Shown: positions 27,175 through 36,579, counted from the stretch's first letter. The stretch: 64,000 nt of DNA from CAVRCT01 sp963719645 (GCA_963719645.1 CAVRCT010000007.1:577147-641146), one strand, 5' to 3'. Notes: a model not told the origin generated them from the letters alone. Numbers and translations: made by a program.

Positions 27175-29379
27175 TTAAAAAGAACCCAATTGCCCATCAA
27201 TGATATCGCGATGCATGCCTTCAAAATAATCCCAGTTGGCTTCATCTAATGGATCTTTCAAAGCATCTACCAATTGTGTTTTGATGCCTTGTAAAATTTG
27301 CTTCTGTGAGTCATTCAATGGGGTCACGTTGATGGCAGTGACTTGTTGTGCTAAATCGCAAATGACATAAAGTTTCACATCATTGTCAGAGGATAAATTC
27401 ATTAAACCTGGGCTCACATCGACATGGTTTTCGTTTGAGTGAGCAGTCATGATTTTCCAGGCGGAGTAGATGGGTTTTTCAAATTCGCCGAGTTGGTAAT
27501 TTTTCATAATCATCGCACCAGAATCTAACACTTCCTGGGTGGCTTCATCATGTGTTTCAGATAGGGAGGATTCGGGTGTGCTTTCTTCCTCAGTCGTCAG
27601 TAAGGGTTTGGTTGCAACTTTTTCTTCTGCTGGAAGAGTGAGTGGCGTTGCTGCTTTTTCTTCTTGCACAGCGGGTTCTTCTTCAAATGAAATCGATAAC
27701 GGTTTCGTGCTGATTTTTTCTTCTTCGGGTTTTATGTTGCTCGTTGTAACCGGCTCTTCATTTGCCTCTTCGGGGATCAGCAGCGGTTGCATTGTCGCAG
27801 GCTTTTCTTTCACAGCTTCTTCTTTTACGGGCTCTGGTTCGAATGCTGCAATAGGTTCTTCTGCGATGGGCATCGATAAAGGTTTTGTAATTTTTTCTGT
27901 CTGCGCAGGTTGGATAATGGCGGTTGTTTTCTCTTTTTCAGTTTGGATGGGAGTTGCAGGGCTAATTTGTTCAATTGGCACTTCTGCTGTTAATTCAGGT
28001 TCACTCGCTTCCTCTAGTGCTATCAATCGCGTTGCATGTAATTTTTCACCGACTTTGCATAACTCGGCGACCATGCGTAGAATTTCTGCCATTAATTTTT
28101 TAGCAAAAATGCCGCTGATGTTATTCGACATCGTTTGTAATTGTGCGATGACGGTAGAATAAATGATTTTGATATCGATTTTAGGATAACCCCCTTCGCG
28201 AATCACATGTTTTTCACCGGTAATTAAATCAGTTTTAATGATTGCCTTGCCAAGCAGCGTGTCGGTTAATACCGTATCGATAGCCGTTAATTCTTTGCTG
28301 CGCATAAAAATATGGAAAAATTGTTTATGAAAATTTTCGCGAATTAATTTCACTTTTGCAATTAAAAATTTCAGCGCATAAAAATCATCTTTCACTTCTT
28401 TAAAAATGGCATCATGTGCTTGCTTAATGGTGAATTCATTTTGATAAATTGCTGGGTCTGCATCAATTAATTGAATATTTTTACGCATTTTTTCAGTCAA
28501 ACGAATGCGTATATGATAGCCCAATAAGCCATCCATTGTTTTCAGGTTAGTGGATTTAAAAAACTCATCCAGTATTTTTTTTAACTCAGTGTTTTTAATG
28601 ATCCGATCTTTTTGCAAAAAACGCAACTTGGCATGTTCTGTTTCTAATTGCGGATAAACGACAGCTTTTTGGATGATGGCATGAGCAAATTGACTAAATG
28701 CCAATTCCTTTTCATTGTGAATAATGGTGAGCTTGGTCTCATCATGGATTTTTTCATAGCCATCCTGAGCCACTGTATTGACGAATTTGCGGAATGCTAA
28801 ATGATGCGTGATGCGCAATCGATCCAACTCAGGATTAAATAATCGGTGATAAATAAGCGGTTCAACGACTGCAAGCAATGACTCGAGTCGATAGCCAGGG
28901 ATGCGACGTAATTGTTTTTCATTGATGACTTTTTCTAAAATCGTTTGCGCAATTTTAATTAACTCAGGGCGGGCTTTTTCAGGAAATTGTTTTAATTCTT
29001 CAGTCGGTAAGATATCAGGTAGCAATGCTTCTGCATAAGCGCGTTCAGTTTTTTTGCGCAGTTGTAAATAGGCGCGTACCAATTCGATCAATTCATTTTT
29101 TTGGTTTGCATCGAATAAAGCAAAACCTAAATTCGCAATGACTTCATTCATTTTAAGGTCATTTAGAGTGTGCGGTGCATCCGATAAAAAACTTTCTGCG
29201 AGCGTGTTAGGAATAATTTCGTGCGCATAAGGAATTTCATTCACCATGAGGCGAATTAAGCTTTCTGTTTTGTCTCGTTTTAGGCGTTTGCTTTCTTCGA
29301 GCAGTTGGGTCAAGCTTGCTACGAGTTTATCGATACCCAACATCTCTTGATGCCCTTGTTTCGTAGGCATTTTTTCCAT
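27175..29379 (-). CDS. Large unknown helical protein with Pro/Glu-rich repeats
   Basis: I do not recognise this protein of about 734 residues. Residues 1-450 look all-helical and charged, without a signal peptide or membrane segment. Residues about 470-620 hold degenerate repeats of a [KT]-P-L-[ST]-[ILM]-x-x-EE unit (KPLSMPIAEEP, KPLSISFEEEP, TPLTLPAEEK, KPLLTTEEES). The last 110 residues form another folded-looking segment. The size, repeats and lack of relatives fit a Dot/Icm-type effector, but that is inference. A TTG eight codons upstream at 29403 has AGGAG at good spacing and is an alternative start. Confidence 0.6.
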   Translation of the reverse strand: MEKMPTKQGHQEMLGIDKLVASLTQLLEESKRLKRDKTESLIRLMVNEIPYAHEIIPNTLAESFLSDAPHTLNDLKMNEVIANLGFALFDANQKNELIELVRAYLQLRKKTERAYAEALLPDILPTEELKQFPEKARPELIKIAQTILEKVINEKQLRRIPGYRLESLLAVVEPLIYHRLFNPELDRLRITHHLAFRKFVNTVAQDGYEKIHDETKLTIIHNEKELAFSQFAHAIIQKAVVYPQLETEHAKLRFLQKDRIIKNTELKKILDEFFKSTNLKTMDGLLGYHIRIRLTEKMRKNIQLIDADPAIYQNEFTIKQAHDAIFKEVKDDFYALKFLIAKVKLIRENFHKQFFHIFMRSKELTAIDTVLTDTLLGKAIIKTDLITGEKHVIREGGYPKIDIKIIYSTVIAQLQTMSNNISGIFAKKLMAEILRMVAELCKVGEKLHATRLIALEEASEPELTAEVPIEQISPATPIQTEKEKTTAIIQPAQTEKITKPLSMPIAEEPIAAFEPEPVKEEAVKEKPATMQPLLIPEEANEEPVTTSNIKPEEEKISTKPLSISFEEEPAVQEEKAATPLTLPAEEKVATKPLLTTEEESTPESSLSETHDEATQEVLDSGAMIMKNYQLGEFEKPIYSAWKIMTAHSNENHVDVSPGLMNLSSDNDVKLYVICDLAQQVTAINVTPLNDSQKQILQGIKTQLVDALKDPLDEANWDYFEGMHRDIIDGQLGSF

Positions 29380-29538
29380 TGTGTCATCCCTCTCAGCGCT
29401 CAAGCCATTCTCCTTTAATCATAGCGCAAATTTTGGCTATTATTGCATAATCGATTGATTTTGGCATTCACTATGTGCTTCTCTCTGAGCTTTCGTTATA
29501 ATCATTGAGTTGCCCCAAATACGAGGTCTTTAGTCTTC

Positions 29539-30432
29539 ATGGATATTATCCATCACTATCTCTATTTAATTTTATTCATCACTGGCTTTTCTGCCGCGAC
29601 AGTGGATGCGATTGCAGGAGGAGGTGGTTTAATTAGTTTGCCTGTGTTGTTGGGTATTGGCTTGCCACCGTATCTTGCGCTGGGCACCAATAAACTCCAA
29701 TCCAGTGTTGGCACAGTGGTTGCTGCGTTCAGTTACTACCGTCGAGGTTATTTAGAAAAAGATCATTTCGTGCTGGGATTCGTTTTTACCCTCATTGGCG
29801 CCGCATTAGGTGCAATTACGATTCAATTTATCAACAGTGAATTATTAAAAAAAGGCATTCCTTTTTTCTTATTAATTATTTTAATTTATATGTTTTTTTC
29901 CCCGCGATTGGGTGAAATGGATCAGCACGCCAGAATGAAAGAAACTTATTTTCTGGCGACCTTCGGCGTTATGTTAGGTTTTTATGACGGTTTCTTAGGG
30001 CCTGGCGTGGGATCTTTTTGGGTGTTTTTAGTGATGTACTTTCTCGGCAAAAATTTGGTGAAAGCCACGGCCTATACAAAAGTATTTAACGCAAATACAA
30101 ATATTATGGCGCTGATCTGCTTTGCACTTACCAACAATGTGGATTATAAGATTGGTGCTTGCATGTTAGTGGGTCAATTGATAGGAGGTCGATTAGGTGC
30201 TCATTTAGCCATGAAAAAAGGTGCAACATTAATTCGTCCCTTGTTTATGCTGGTCGTCAGTGCCACCATTGTTACGTTAATTTATAAAAATTTTGGTGAC
30301 GTGGCTGATTTTATCAATCAGTTGGATTTTATCACGTTCTGCTTGGTTGTCGCCGCAGCTGTGTTTTTCAGTATTTTATTAATTTGGCGCAAATTGAAAA
30401 AGCCCAAAATGGCAGAGAGCTCTGACACATGA
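29539..30432 (+). CDS. TauE/SafE (TSUP) family membrane permease
   Basis: The 297-residue protein has about eight helices in two related halves. The family motif GGGGLISLPVLLGIGLPPYLALGTNKLQSS is split by known conserved residues: Gly-rich at about 27 and GTNK at about 52. The second half has the equivalent GFYDGFLGPGVGSFW. TSUP proteins move sulfite, sulfoacetate or other anions; the substrate here is unknown. The stop overlaps the gloB start by four bases. Confidence 0.9.
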   Translation: MDIIHHYLYLILFITGFSAATVDAIAGGGGLISLPVLLGIGLPPYLALGTNKLQSSVGTVVAAFSYYRRGYLEKDHFVLGFVFTLIGAALGAITIQFINSELLKKGIPFFLLIILIYMFFSPRLGEMDQHARMKETYFLATFGVMLGFYDGFLGPGVGSFWVFLVMYFLGKNLVKATAYTKVFNANTNIMALICFALTNNVDYKIGACMLVGQLIGGRLGAHLAMKKGATLIRPLFMLVVSATIVTLIYKNFGDVADFINQLDFITFCLVVAAAVFFSILLIWRKLKKPKMAESSDT

Positions 30433-31190
30433 ATACGATTATTCCTCTTCGAGCGTTTAAAGATAATTACATTTGGTTGTGGCAAGCGAATCAATTTGCC
30501 TGGGTAGTTGATCCGGGTGATGCGTCGCCGGTGATGAATTACCTGAAAAAAAATCAATTGAAATTAGCTGGCATTTTACTGACGCATCATCATGCCGATC
30601 ATTCCGGTGGTATTCATGAATTAATTACGCAATGGCCTAATCTGCTTGTCTATGGTTCAGAACGAAGTCCGGTGAATGAGATCACTGTGCGATTAAAAAC
30701 GAGTGATACCCTTGTATGCGGCCCATTGCAATTAAAGGTCATGGAAATCCCAGGCCATACGTTGGATCATTTGGCATTTTATAATGAGGAAGTGGTTTTT
30801 TGCGGTGATACATTATTTAGCGCGGGTTGTGGACGAGTATTTGAGGGAACGTATGACCAAATGTATCACTCGTTGATGCGGTTGGCGAACTTGCCGCAAA
30901 CGATTAAAATTTACTGTGGTCATGAATATACCTTACAGAATTTAACGTTTGCCGAGCAGGTTGAACCGACCAATACATTTATTCAGCAAAAAATGACGGC
31001 CATCAAAAAGCTATTATCAGCAGGTGAGGCAAGCGTGCCTTCTCTGTTGGCAGATGAATTGCAAATGAATCCTTTTTTGCGCTGTAATAACAGCACTGTG
31101 ATAGAATCAGCGCGTCAGCGAGGGAATGTCACTATTGATCAGCCCGTTGAGATCTTTCAGTTTCTACGCGAATGGAAAAATACTTTTTAA
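30429..31190 (+). CDS. gloB: Hydroxyacylglutathione hydrolase (glyoxalase II)
   Basis: The 253-residue metallo-beta-lactamase-fold enzyme has the metal site LTHHHADHSGG, then IPGHTLDH, FCGDTLF and YCGHEYT, all glyoxalase II signatures. It hydrolyses S-lactoylglutathione to lactate, completing methylglyoxal detoxification in the cytosol. It overlaps the TauE gene by four bases and directly precedes the GT2 gene, so the three may be one transcript. Confidence 0.95.
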   Translation: MNTIIPLRAFKDNYIWLWQANQFAWVVDPGDASPVMNYLKKNQLKLAGILLTHHHADHSGGIHELITQWPNLLVYGSERSPVNEITVRLKTSDTLVCGPLQLKVMEIPGHTLDHLAFYNEEVVFCGDTLFSAGCGRVFEGTYDQMYHSLMRLANLPQTIKIYCGHEYTLQNLTFAEQVEPTNTFIQQKMTAIKKLLSAGEASVPSLLADELQMNPFLRCNNSTVIESARQRGNVTIDQPVEIFQFLREWKNTF

Positions 31191-31196
31191 GTGGAT

Positions 31197-32168
31197 ATGC
31201 CGATGAATGTCACCAGAGAGAACGCAGTTCTGAACAAACAGCTCTATATATCCTGTATTGTTCCAGTCTTTAACGAACAAGCCAATGTAAAAACTTTTTT
31301 TAGCGAATTGGTGCTGATGTTGCAGCAGCTAACGCTGCGGTTTGAAATAATTGTCGTGGATGACGGCAGTCGTGATGCAACCGTTGCCGCTCTGCAAGAA
31401 TTGCCGACAGAATATCGAATTAAATTATTAGCGTTTTCGCGTAACTTTGGTAAAGAGACCGCATTAACAGCCGGTCTTGAACATTGCACAGGCGATGTTG
31501 CTATTTTGATGGATGCCGATTTTCAGCATCCCATCGATGTGTTGCCTGATTTTATTAAACAATGGCAGCAAGGCTATGACATGGTGTATGGCGTGCGTAA
31601 AAACCGTGATAGTGAATCGCGCCTAAAACGGAATTTTGCGAATTTATTTTATTGGCTGATGCGTAAAATGACTAAAATTGATTTGCCTAATAATGCGGGT
31701 GATTTTCGGTTATTGGATCGCAAAGTGGTGAACGCGTTAAATAGTTTTGAAGAGCGTTCGCGTTTTATGAAAGGGATGTATGCCTGGGTCGGTTTCAAAA
31801 AAGTGGCGGTTCTTTTTGATGTGCGTGACCGCGCAGCCGGTAATAGTTCCTGGGGTTTCACCCGTTTAGCTGAATTGGCGTTGACTGGTATTACGTCTTT
31901 CTCTGATATTCCATTGCGAATTTGGGGTTTTATTGGTTTTGTGATTTCAGTGATTTCCATGGTATATGCTATTTATATCGTGACGCGAACATTAATCTAT
32001 GGTGCGGATATGCCGGGGTTTCCGAGTATTATTGTCGCCGTGATGTTTTTAGGCGGCATTCAACTTTTATCCATTGGTATTTTAGGTGAATACATCGCTA
32101 GAATTTTTACGGAAGTCAAAAAACGGCCTAAATACATTATTGATTTGCAGAGTGGTTTTGATGATTAA
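31197..32168 (+). CDS. GT2 glycosyltransferase, GtrB/ArnC-like (undecaprenyl-phosphate sugar synthesis)
   Basis: The protein of about 323 residues has a GT-A catalytic domain with CIVPVFNEQANV, IIVVDDGSRDAT and the metal-binding region ILMDADFQHP, plus GVRKNRDSESRLKR. Two C-terminal membrane helices follow (about 240-262 and 270-300). This is the DPM1/GtrB/ArnC/FlmF2 layout: it loads a sugar onto undecaprenyl phosphate at the cytosolic face. The sugar cannot be told. GTG (31191), ATG (31197) and ATG (31203) are possible starts. It overlaps gtrA by eight bases. Confidence 0.9.
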   Translation: MPMNVTRENAVLNKQLYISCIVPVFNEQANVKTFFSELVLMLQQLTLRFEIIVVDDGSRDATVAALQELPTEYRIKLLAFSRNFGKETALTAGLEHCTGDVAILMDADFQHPIDVLPDFIKQWQQGYDMVYGVRKNRDSESRLKRNFANLFYWLMRKMTKIDLPNNAGDFRLLDRKVVNALNSFEERSRFMKGMYAWVGFKKVAVLFDVRDRAAGNSSWGFTRLAELALTGITSFSDIPLRIWGFIGFVISVISMVYAIYIVTRTLIYGADMPGFPSIIVAVMFLGGIQLLSIGILGEYIARIFTEVKKRPKYIIDLQSGFDD

Positions 32169-32556
32169 AAAACATTTGCCTTTGTTTTATCAATTGGTGC
32201 GTTTCGGTATTGTCGGCGTGACCGCTGCGGCTGTGCATTTTTCGATTGTTGTTTTGTTAGTGCAAACCGGTGTGCTCAAGGAGCCTTTGATTGCAAATAT
32301 CTTTGCGTTTATGGTTGCATTTCATGTGAGTTATTCGGGTCACCGTTATTGGACATTTCGCGGCACAGAAACCAGTCATCGTACTGCATTGCCTAAATTG
32401 CTGGCTGTTTCGAGTTTAGGTTTTTGTGTGAATGAAGGATTATTTTATTTATTCTTTGTGCAAATGGGTCTGCCTTATCCATTAGCATTATTTATTGTTT
32501 TAACCGTTATGCCAATTATTACGTTTACACTTAGCAAATTGTGGGTGTTTGCTTAA
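32161..32556 (+). CDS. GtrA family lipid-linked sugar flippase
   Basis: The 131-residue protein has four helices. It starts QLVRFGIVGVTAAAVHFSIV and ends TLSKLWVFA, both GtrA signatures. GtrA proteins are thought to flip undecaprenyl-phosphate sugars across the inner membrane. It overlaps the GT2 stop by eight bases and ends eight bases from the stop of the convergent ArnT-like gene. An upstream in-frame ATG at 32086 lies deep in the GT2 gene and is not credible. Confidence 0.9.
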   Translation: MIKKHLPLFYQLVRFGIVGVTAAAVHFSIVVLLVQTGVLKEPLIANIFAFMVAFHVSYSGHRYWTFRGTETSHRTALPKLLAVSSLGFCVNEGLFYLFFVQMGLPYPLALFIVLTVMPIITFTLSKLWVFA

Positions 32557-32564
32557 GTGAAGCG

Positions 32565-34271
32565 TTAGTAATTACTGACCCAGACCACATCTTCTTTTTT
32601 TCCCAATTGATGGAGAGAAGCACCTGCTTTGCTCACAAAAGCGGAGTAATTTTTCGTATTCATAATAACGATCAGGTGTTTTTGACTTTGCCAACGCTGC
32701 CAAAACGTGTTTTCTTCAATTAACCAGTCTTGTGTATCTTGAAATGGCATGCCATACCATAATTCGCGTTGCCAGTTGTCATTTTTTGCAATGTCACTGT
32801 CATGCCAGTCGGCCACAATAGTGATTCGTCGTTCTAAATAAATGGCTAAGTCTTGGTAGTAACGCAAAAATGTGACGACCTCAGCATCAGGTTGTAAGAG
32901 AGGCTTGATTTGTTGAGCGATGGGTTTGATGGTTCGCTGATTCATAATGGTTGTGCTATTTAATAAAGACAATAAGCCGAACATTGAAAATACGATAAGG
33001 CTTGCAATGACTTTTATAAATTGTTTCTTTCGATAAAAATAAGCGATGGCAACACTATCTGCCAAAAAAATAAGCGCAGCAGTGATTAAATAGGGTGCTG
33101 AACCGGGATAAATAATATCGGGTTTGTTGATGCGGGTTGCGAGTAAACAACCGAAGCCTGCCACAACACATCCAACGATCAAGAGTTTTATGCCACGAGC
33201 GAAACCTTTGGTGGTTAGATTTCCCCAAGTGGTATCTAAGTAATTGCCGACCATCAACGCCAATGGCATAAAGACGGGTAAAATATAACCGACTGTTTTT
33301 GATGTTGGGATAGAGAAAAAAACAAAAATAAGACTAAACCAAAGTACTAAAAATAATTCATTGGCATGTTGTTGACGGTTTTGCCAGGTTAATTTCAGAT
33401 TGTTCGTAAAGGCTTGGACAAAAAAAGCTGACCAAGGAATTGTGCCTAACAAGACAATGGGAATGTAAAACCACCAGACCGTTCGATTATTGTAATCACC
33501 ATGGGTCAAGAAGCGCGCGACTTGTTGGGTGATAAAAAAGAAATGCAAAAATTCCGGATTGGCTTTTTGCACCAGAAAATACCAGGGTAATGCAATGCCA
33601 GCAATGAGTAGCAATCCGAGAAACAAGTGCATTTTTTTCAAAACAGACCAACGATTCAGCAGTAAAATCCAACTGCCAATAATCATCACAGGAAAGGCTA
33701 AGCCAATTAATCCTTTCGTTAAAATCGCAAGACCTGCGAAGACGTATGCAAGCAGGAAAAAAATTTTTTGTTGGCGAGGCGAGGATGCTTGTAAACCCAG
33801 TAACGAAAACCCCAGTGTGATACTGATTAAGACGCTCACTTCCAAATCTAAGTTGGCATAGTGGGCGGCACCGTAGTAAAGCGGAGAAGTGGCTAAAATG
33901 ACAGCCGATAAAAGAGCGGCTCTGCGCGTATAAAGTGTGCGGCCTATCACATAAGCCATGAGCGAACCCAATACGCCAAGACAGGCTGGCCAAAAACGCA
34001 AGGCCCATTCTTTGATGCCGAATAATTGAATTGCAATAGCTTGCAGCCAGTAATACAGTGCTGGTTTATCGAGAAAAGCGACGCCATCTAAGCGAGGTGT
34101 CACATAGTCATGCGAGGCCACCATTTCGCGCGCGACTTCGGAATAGCGCCCTTCATCCGGGGTAAATAATGCATATTTACCAATGAAAATGGCATAAAAA
34201 ATACTTAGAAGCGTGCCGATGAATAAAAGATCTATCAACCACGAAGAGTTTTTTTGCTTTATTGCCAACAC
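32565..34271 (-). CDS. ArnT-like lipid A glycosyltransferase (PMT/GT39/GT83 type)
   Basis: The 568-residue protein has about twelve helices and a C-terminal periplasmic part. The first periplasmic loop has FTPDEGRYSEVAREM, and DGVAFLDKPALYYWLQA follows, both hallmarks of ArnT/PMT enzymes that use undecaprenyl-phosphate sugars as donors. ArnT adds aminoarabinose and Francisella FlmK adds galactosamine to lipid A. With the neighbouring GT2, GtrA and NaxD-like genes it probably modifies lipid A or core LPS. The acceptor is inferred. Confidence 0.88.
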   Translation of the reverse strand: MLAIKQKNSSWLIDLLFIGTLLSIFYAIFIGKYALFTPDEGRYSEVAREMVASHDYVTPRLDGVAFLDKPALYYWLQAIAIQLFGIKEWALRFWPACLGVLGSLMAYVIGRTLYTRRAALLSAVILATSPLYYGAAHYANLDLEVSVLISITLGFSLLGLQASSPRQQKIFFLLAYVFAGLAILTKGLIGLAFPVMIIGSWILLLNRWSVLKKMHLFLGLLLIAGIALPWYFLVQKANPEFLHFFFITQQVARFLTHGDYNNRTVWWFYIPIVLLGTIPWSAFFVQAFTNNLKLTWQNRQQHANELFLVLWFSLIFVFFSIPTSKTVGYILPVFMPLALMVGNYLDTTWGNLTTKGFARGIKLLIVGCVVAGFGCLLATRINKPDIIYPGSAPYLITAALIFLADSVAIAYFYRKKQFIKVIASLIVFSMFGLLSLLNSTTIMNQRTIKPIAQQIKPLLQPDAEVVTFLRYYQDLAIYLERRITIVADWHDSDIAKNDNWQRELWYGMPFQDTQDWLIEENTFWQRWQSQKHLIVIMNTKNYSAFVSKAGASLHQLGKKEDVVWVSNY

Positions 34272-34304
34272 GTTTTATAATCCTAACTTTAAGAATGAAA
34301 GAGC

Positions 34305-35153
34305 ATGCAATTTATGAAAAAAGTAGTGCTTTGCGCCGATGATTATGGGCAAAATGAAGCCATTTCTCAAGCAATTATTGCATTAATTGCAAAAAATCAT
34401 TTATCAGCAACCAGTTGCATGACCAATGCGCCGGACTGGCCTATGCATGCTCAGTGGTTGGTGCCTTTTAAACAACAGGTTGACGTGGGTCTGCATTTCA
34501 ATTTGACCGAGGGCAGTCCAGTATCCGCTAAATTGATGCGATCGCACGGGTTTTTATCGTTATCAAGTTTACTGTTAAAAGCTTATAGCAGGCGATTAGA
34601 TACGGTTGCCATTGAGGCGGAACTGCATGCTCAGCTTGACCGTTTTGTGCAGGCGGTAGGACAGTTGCCGCATTTTATCGATGGGCATCAACACATCCAT
34701 CAACTTCCCCAGATTCGTCATGTCTTGTTTAAGGTGTATGAGGAGCGATTAAAGCATCAGGGTGGTTGTTATCTGCGGTGTGTTTATGAGCCGCAGTTTT
34801 CAGCTGTGCGGCAGCGCCGTGAGAGTTATGTTAAGCGTCTGATTTTACAGAAATTGGGGGCTAAAAATTTTTTTTATGAAGTTGTTGAGCAGCATATCCC
34901 ACATAACTCCTCGTTTGCAGGCGTATACCGGTTTGTAAACGCCAAGCAGTATGCAGAATTGTTCCCTTATTTTTTAGCCGGTATTCAATCGGGCGGTATC
35001 ATCATGTGTCATCCGGGTTTGATGTCGCAACATTCCAATGATGCTATTGCGCAAGCTAGGGGATTTGAATTTGAGTATTTAACCAGTGATCGTTTTACAG
35101 AAGATTGTATGGCTCAAGGTGTGGAATTGGCTAGGTTTAAATTTTGCACTTAA
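34305..35153 (+). CDS. YdjC/ChbG-family deacetylase (NaxD-like)
   Basis: The 282-residue protein carries the YdjC metal site: CADDYGQNEAIS at about residue 10 (Asp), GLHFNLTEG at about 63 (His) and FIDGHQHIHQLPQI at about 125 (two His). The family removes acetyl groups from N-acetylhexosamines; Francisella NaxD acts on undecaprenyl-phosphate N-acetylgalactosamine before FlmK. It is divergent from the ArnT-like gene with only 33 bp between them, which suggests linked control. A second ATG three codons in (MKKVVLCADD) could be the true start. Confidence 0.88.
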   Translation: MQFMKKVVLCADDYGQNEAISQAIIALIAKNHLSATSCMTNAPDWPMHAQWLVPFKQQVDVGLHFNLTEGSPVSAKLMRSHGFLSLSSLLLKAYSRRLDTVAIEAELHAQLDRFVQAVGQLPHFIDGHQHIHQLPQIRHVLFKVYEERLKHQGGCYLRCVYEPQFSAVRQRRESYVKRLILQKLGAKNFFYEVVEQHIPHNSSFAGVYRFVNAKQYAELFPYFLAGIQSGGIIMCHPGLMSQHSNDAIAQARGFEFEYLTSDRFTEDCMAQGVELARFKFCT

Positions 35154-35305
35154 TAATTAGGGCAGCTGAATATTCAAACGGACGTTTTTTTCTTTTAAAT
35201 GAAATGCTTGGATTTTGATTTCGAAAAATAAAAATCTCTGTTAAACTTGTCAAGTTATTTAATGTCAAATAACACATCTTTAATTTGAACAAAGGTTGAA
35301 TTCCT

Positions 35306-35518
35306 ATGTCAGCACGTGAAAATGGAACTGTTAAATGGTTTAACAACAGCAAAGGTTATGGATTTATTCAACGCGACCAAGGTGGTGATGTATTTGTACA
35401 CTTCCGCGCAATTCGCGGTGATGGATATCGCACACTAGAAGAAGGCCAACGGGTCGAATTCGCAGTGGCTCAAGGTCAAAAAGGCTTGCAAGCGGAAGAC
35501 GTTTCAGTCGTCGAATAA
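35306..35518 (+). CDS. CspA-family cold-shock protein
   Basis: The 70-residue single cold-shock domain has RNP1 KGYGFIQ and RNP2 VFVHFRAI and the N-terminal NGTVKWFNN. It binds single-stranded RNA or DNA and melts RNA structure. Loop residues RAIRGDGYRTLEEG are the usual Legionella type. It is followed by an intrinsic terminator. A 7-bp dyad (35254-35273) lies in the leader. Confidence 0.95.
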   Translation: MSARENGTVKWFNNSKGYGFIQRDQGGDVFVHFRAIRGDGYRTLEEGQRVEFAVAQGQKGLQAEDVSVVE

Positions 35519-35544
35519 CGCTTTATCCCCTTTATTAAATTCAT

Positions 35545-35585
35545 GTTGCCCTGAAGCAAAGCTTCAGCGGCGACATTTTTTTTTG
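35545..35585 (+). terminator. Intrinsic terminator of the cold-shock gene
   Basis: The stem GTTGCC-CTGAAGC / GCTTCAG-C-GGCGAC has an AAA loop and one bulged C, and is followed by A and a run of nine T. It lies 26 nt after the stop codon, a textbook rho-independent arrangement. Confidence 0.92.
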
Positions 35586-35644
35586 CGTTTAAAAATGGTC
35601 ATTATTTGACTTTGTTCGGCTAAACAAGCAATTGGAGTTACAGT

Positions 35645-36487
35645 ATGCAAAAAGAATCCGCTATTGAAAAAAAATTATTACACTATACCGGCAAAGCTAT
35701 AGCAGATTTTAATATGATTCAAACCGGCGATCGCGTTTTGGTTTGTCTGTCAGGTGGAAAAGATTCGTATACCATGTTGCGGATTTTGCATTTGTTGCAA
35801 CGTCGGACGAATAATAAATTTAAACTCATGGCATTTACCTTGGATCAAGCGCAGCCGGGTTGGAATGATGTGGGATTGCGTGCATGGTTAGAAGAGCGTT
35901 CTATTCCCTTTGAAATTCTGCGTGAAGATACGTATACCATTGTCAAAGATAAAATTCCGGAAGGAAAAACCTATTGTTCATTATGCTCGCGTTTGCGTCG
36001 CGGAATTATTTACCGTTATGCAGAGGAGAAAGGGTATAACAAAATTGCGTTGGGTCATCATCGCGATGATATGATTTGCACCTTGTTAATGTCGATTTTT
36101 TACAATGGTGAAATACGATCGATGCCGCCGAAGTTACTGAGTGACAATAAGCGTCATATTGTTATTCGACCGTTGACGTATTGTCAGGAGAAAGACATTA
36201 TCGAGTATGCCAAAGAACAAGCTTTTCCGATTATTCCGTGTAATTTATGTGGTTCACAAGAAAATCTCATGCGTCAGCGTGTCAAAGCATTAATCCTGCA
36301 ATTGAGCCAAGAAAATCCAAAAATTCCGAGTAATATGCTGCATGCGTTAAGCAGTGTGAAGCTGAGTCAGTTAATGGATCGCAATCGTTGGGATTTTAAA
36401 AATTTGGAAAAAGAGCAAGCGCTTGCACTAGAACAAATGAAGCAATTGGCAGAGCCGGTGATGTTTGTTGATGAGCCGTTGTGGTGA
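35645..36487 (+). CDS. ttcA: tRNA 2-thiocytidine(32) synthetase TtcA
   Basis: The 280-residue protein has the PP-loop SGGKDSYTML at about residue 38 and two conserved CxxC motifs, CSLCSRLRRG at about 115 and CNLCGSQENLMR at about 200. These hold the 4Fe-4S cluster that carries sulfur. It thiolates cytidine 32 in tRNA anticodon loops, using ATP. Length is a little short of E. coli TtcA (311). The stop codon is followed after six bases by a family A palindrome. Confidence 0.95.
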   Translation: MQKESAIEKKLLHYTGKAIADFNMIQTGDRVLVCLSGGKDSYTMLRILHLLQRRTNNKFKLMAFTLDQAQPGWNDVGLRAWLEERSIPFEILREDTYTIVKDKIPEGKTYCSLCSRLRRGIIYRYAEEKGYNKIALGHHRDDMICTLLMSIFYNGEIRSMPPKLLSDNKRHIVIRPLTYCQEKDIIEYAKEQAFPIIPCNLCGSQENLMRQRVKALILQLSQENPKIPSNMLHALSSVKLSQLMDRNRWDFKNLEKEQALALEQMKQLAEPVMFVDEPLW

Positions 36488-36493
36488 GATTTT

Positions 36494-36579
36494 CTGAGCC
36501 ACGACCGTCAGGGAGTGTCACGCATCCTGAATTGAGACAGGCGAAAATAGAATTGCTAGTGATCGCTTCCTAACGGTCA
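36494..36579. repeat. Family A palindrome (copy 3, right end disrupted)
   Basis: The left arm CTGAGCCACGACCGTCAGGG begins six bases after the ttcA stop. The right arm stops after CTTCCTAACGGTCA, where another element begins at 36584. A detached family A right end (CCTGACGGCCGCGGT) appears at 36942-36956, suggesting the copy was split by nested insertions. Confidence 0.75.

Noticed and set aside
27539..28162. Open plus-strand frame of 207 codons inside the 27175 gene
   Set aside because: It is the complement of the Pro/Glu-rich repeat region; the Ser/Val-rich translation is a composition effect, and the minus-strand frame is far longer.
32086..32160. Earlier start for gtrA
   Set aside because: It lies within the GT2 coding region; the GtrA family N-terminus begins at 32161.
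35247..35273. Cold-shock gene promoter and leader dyad
   Set aside because: TTGTCA has no good -10 at proper spacing, and the 7-bp dyad is short in A+T-rich DNA, so I did not list it as a site.
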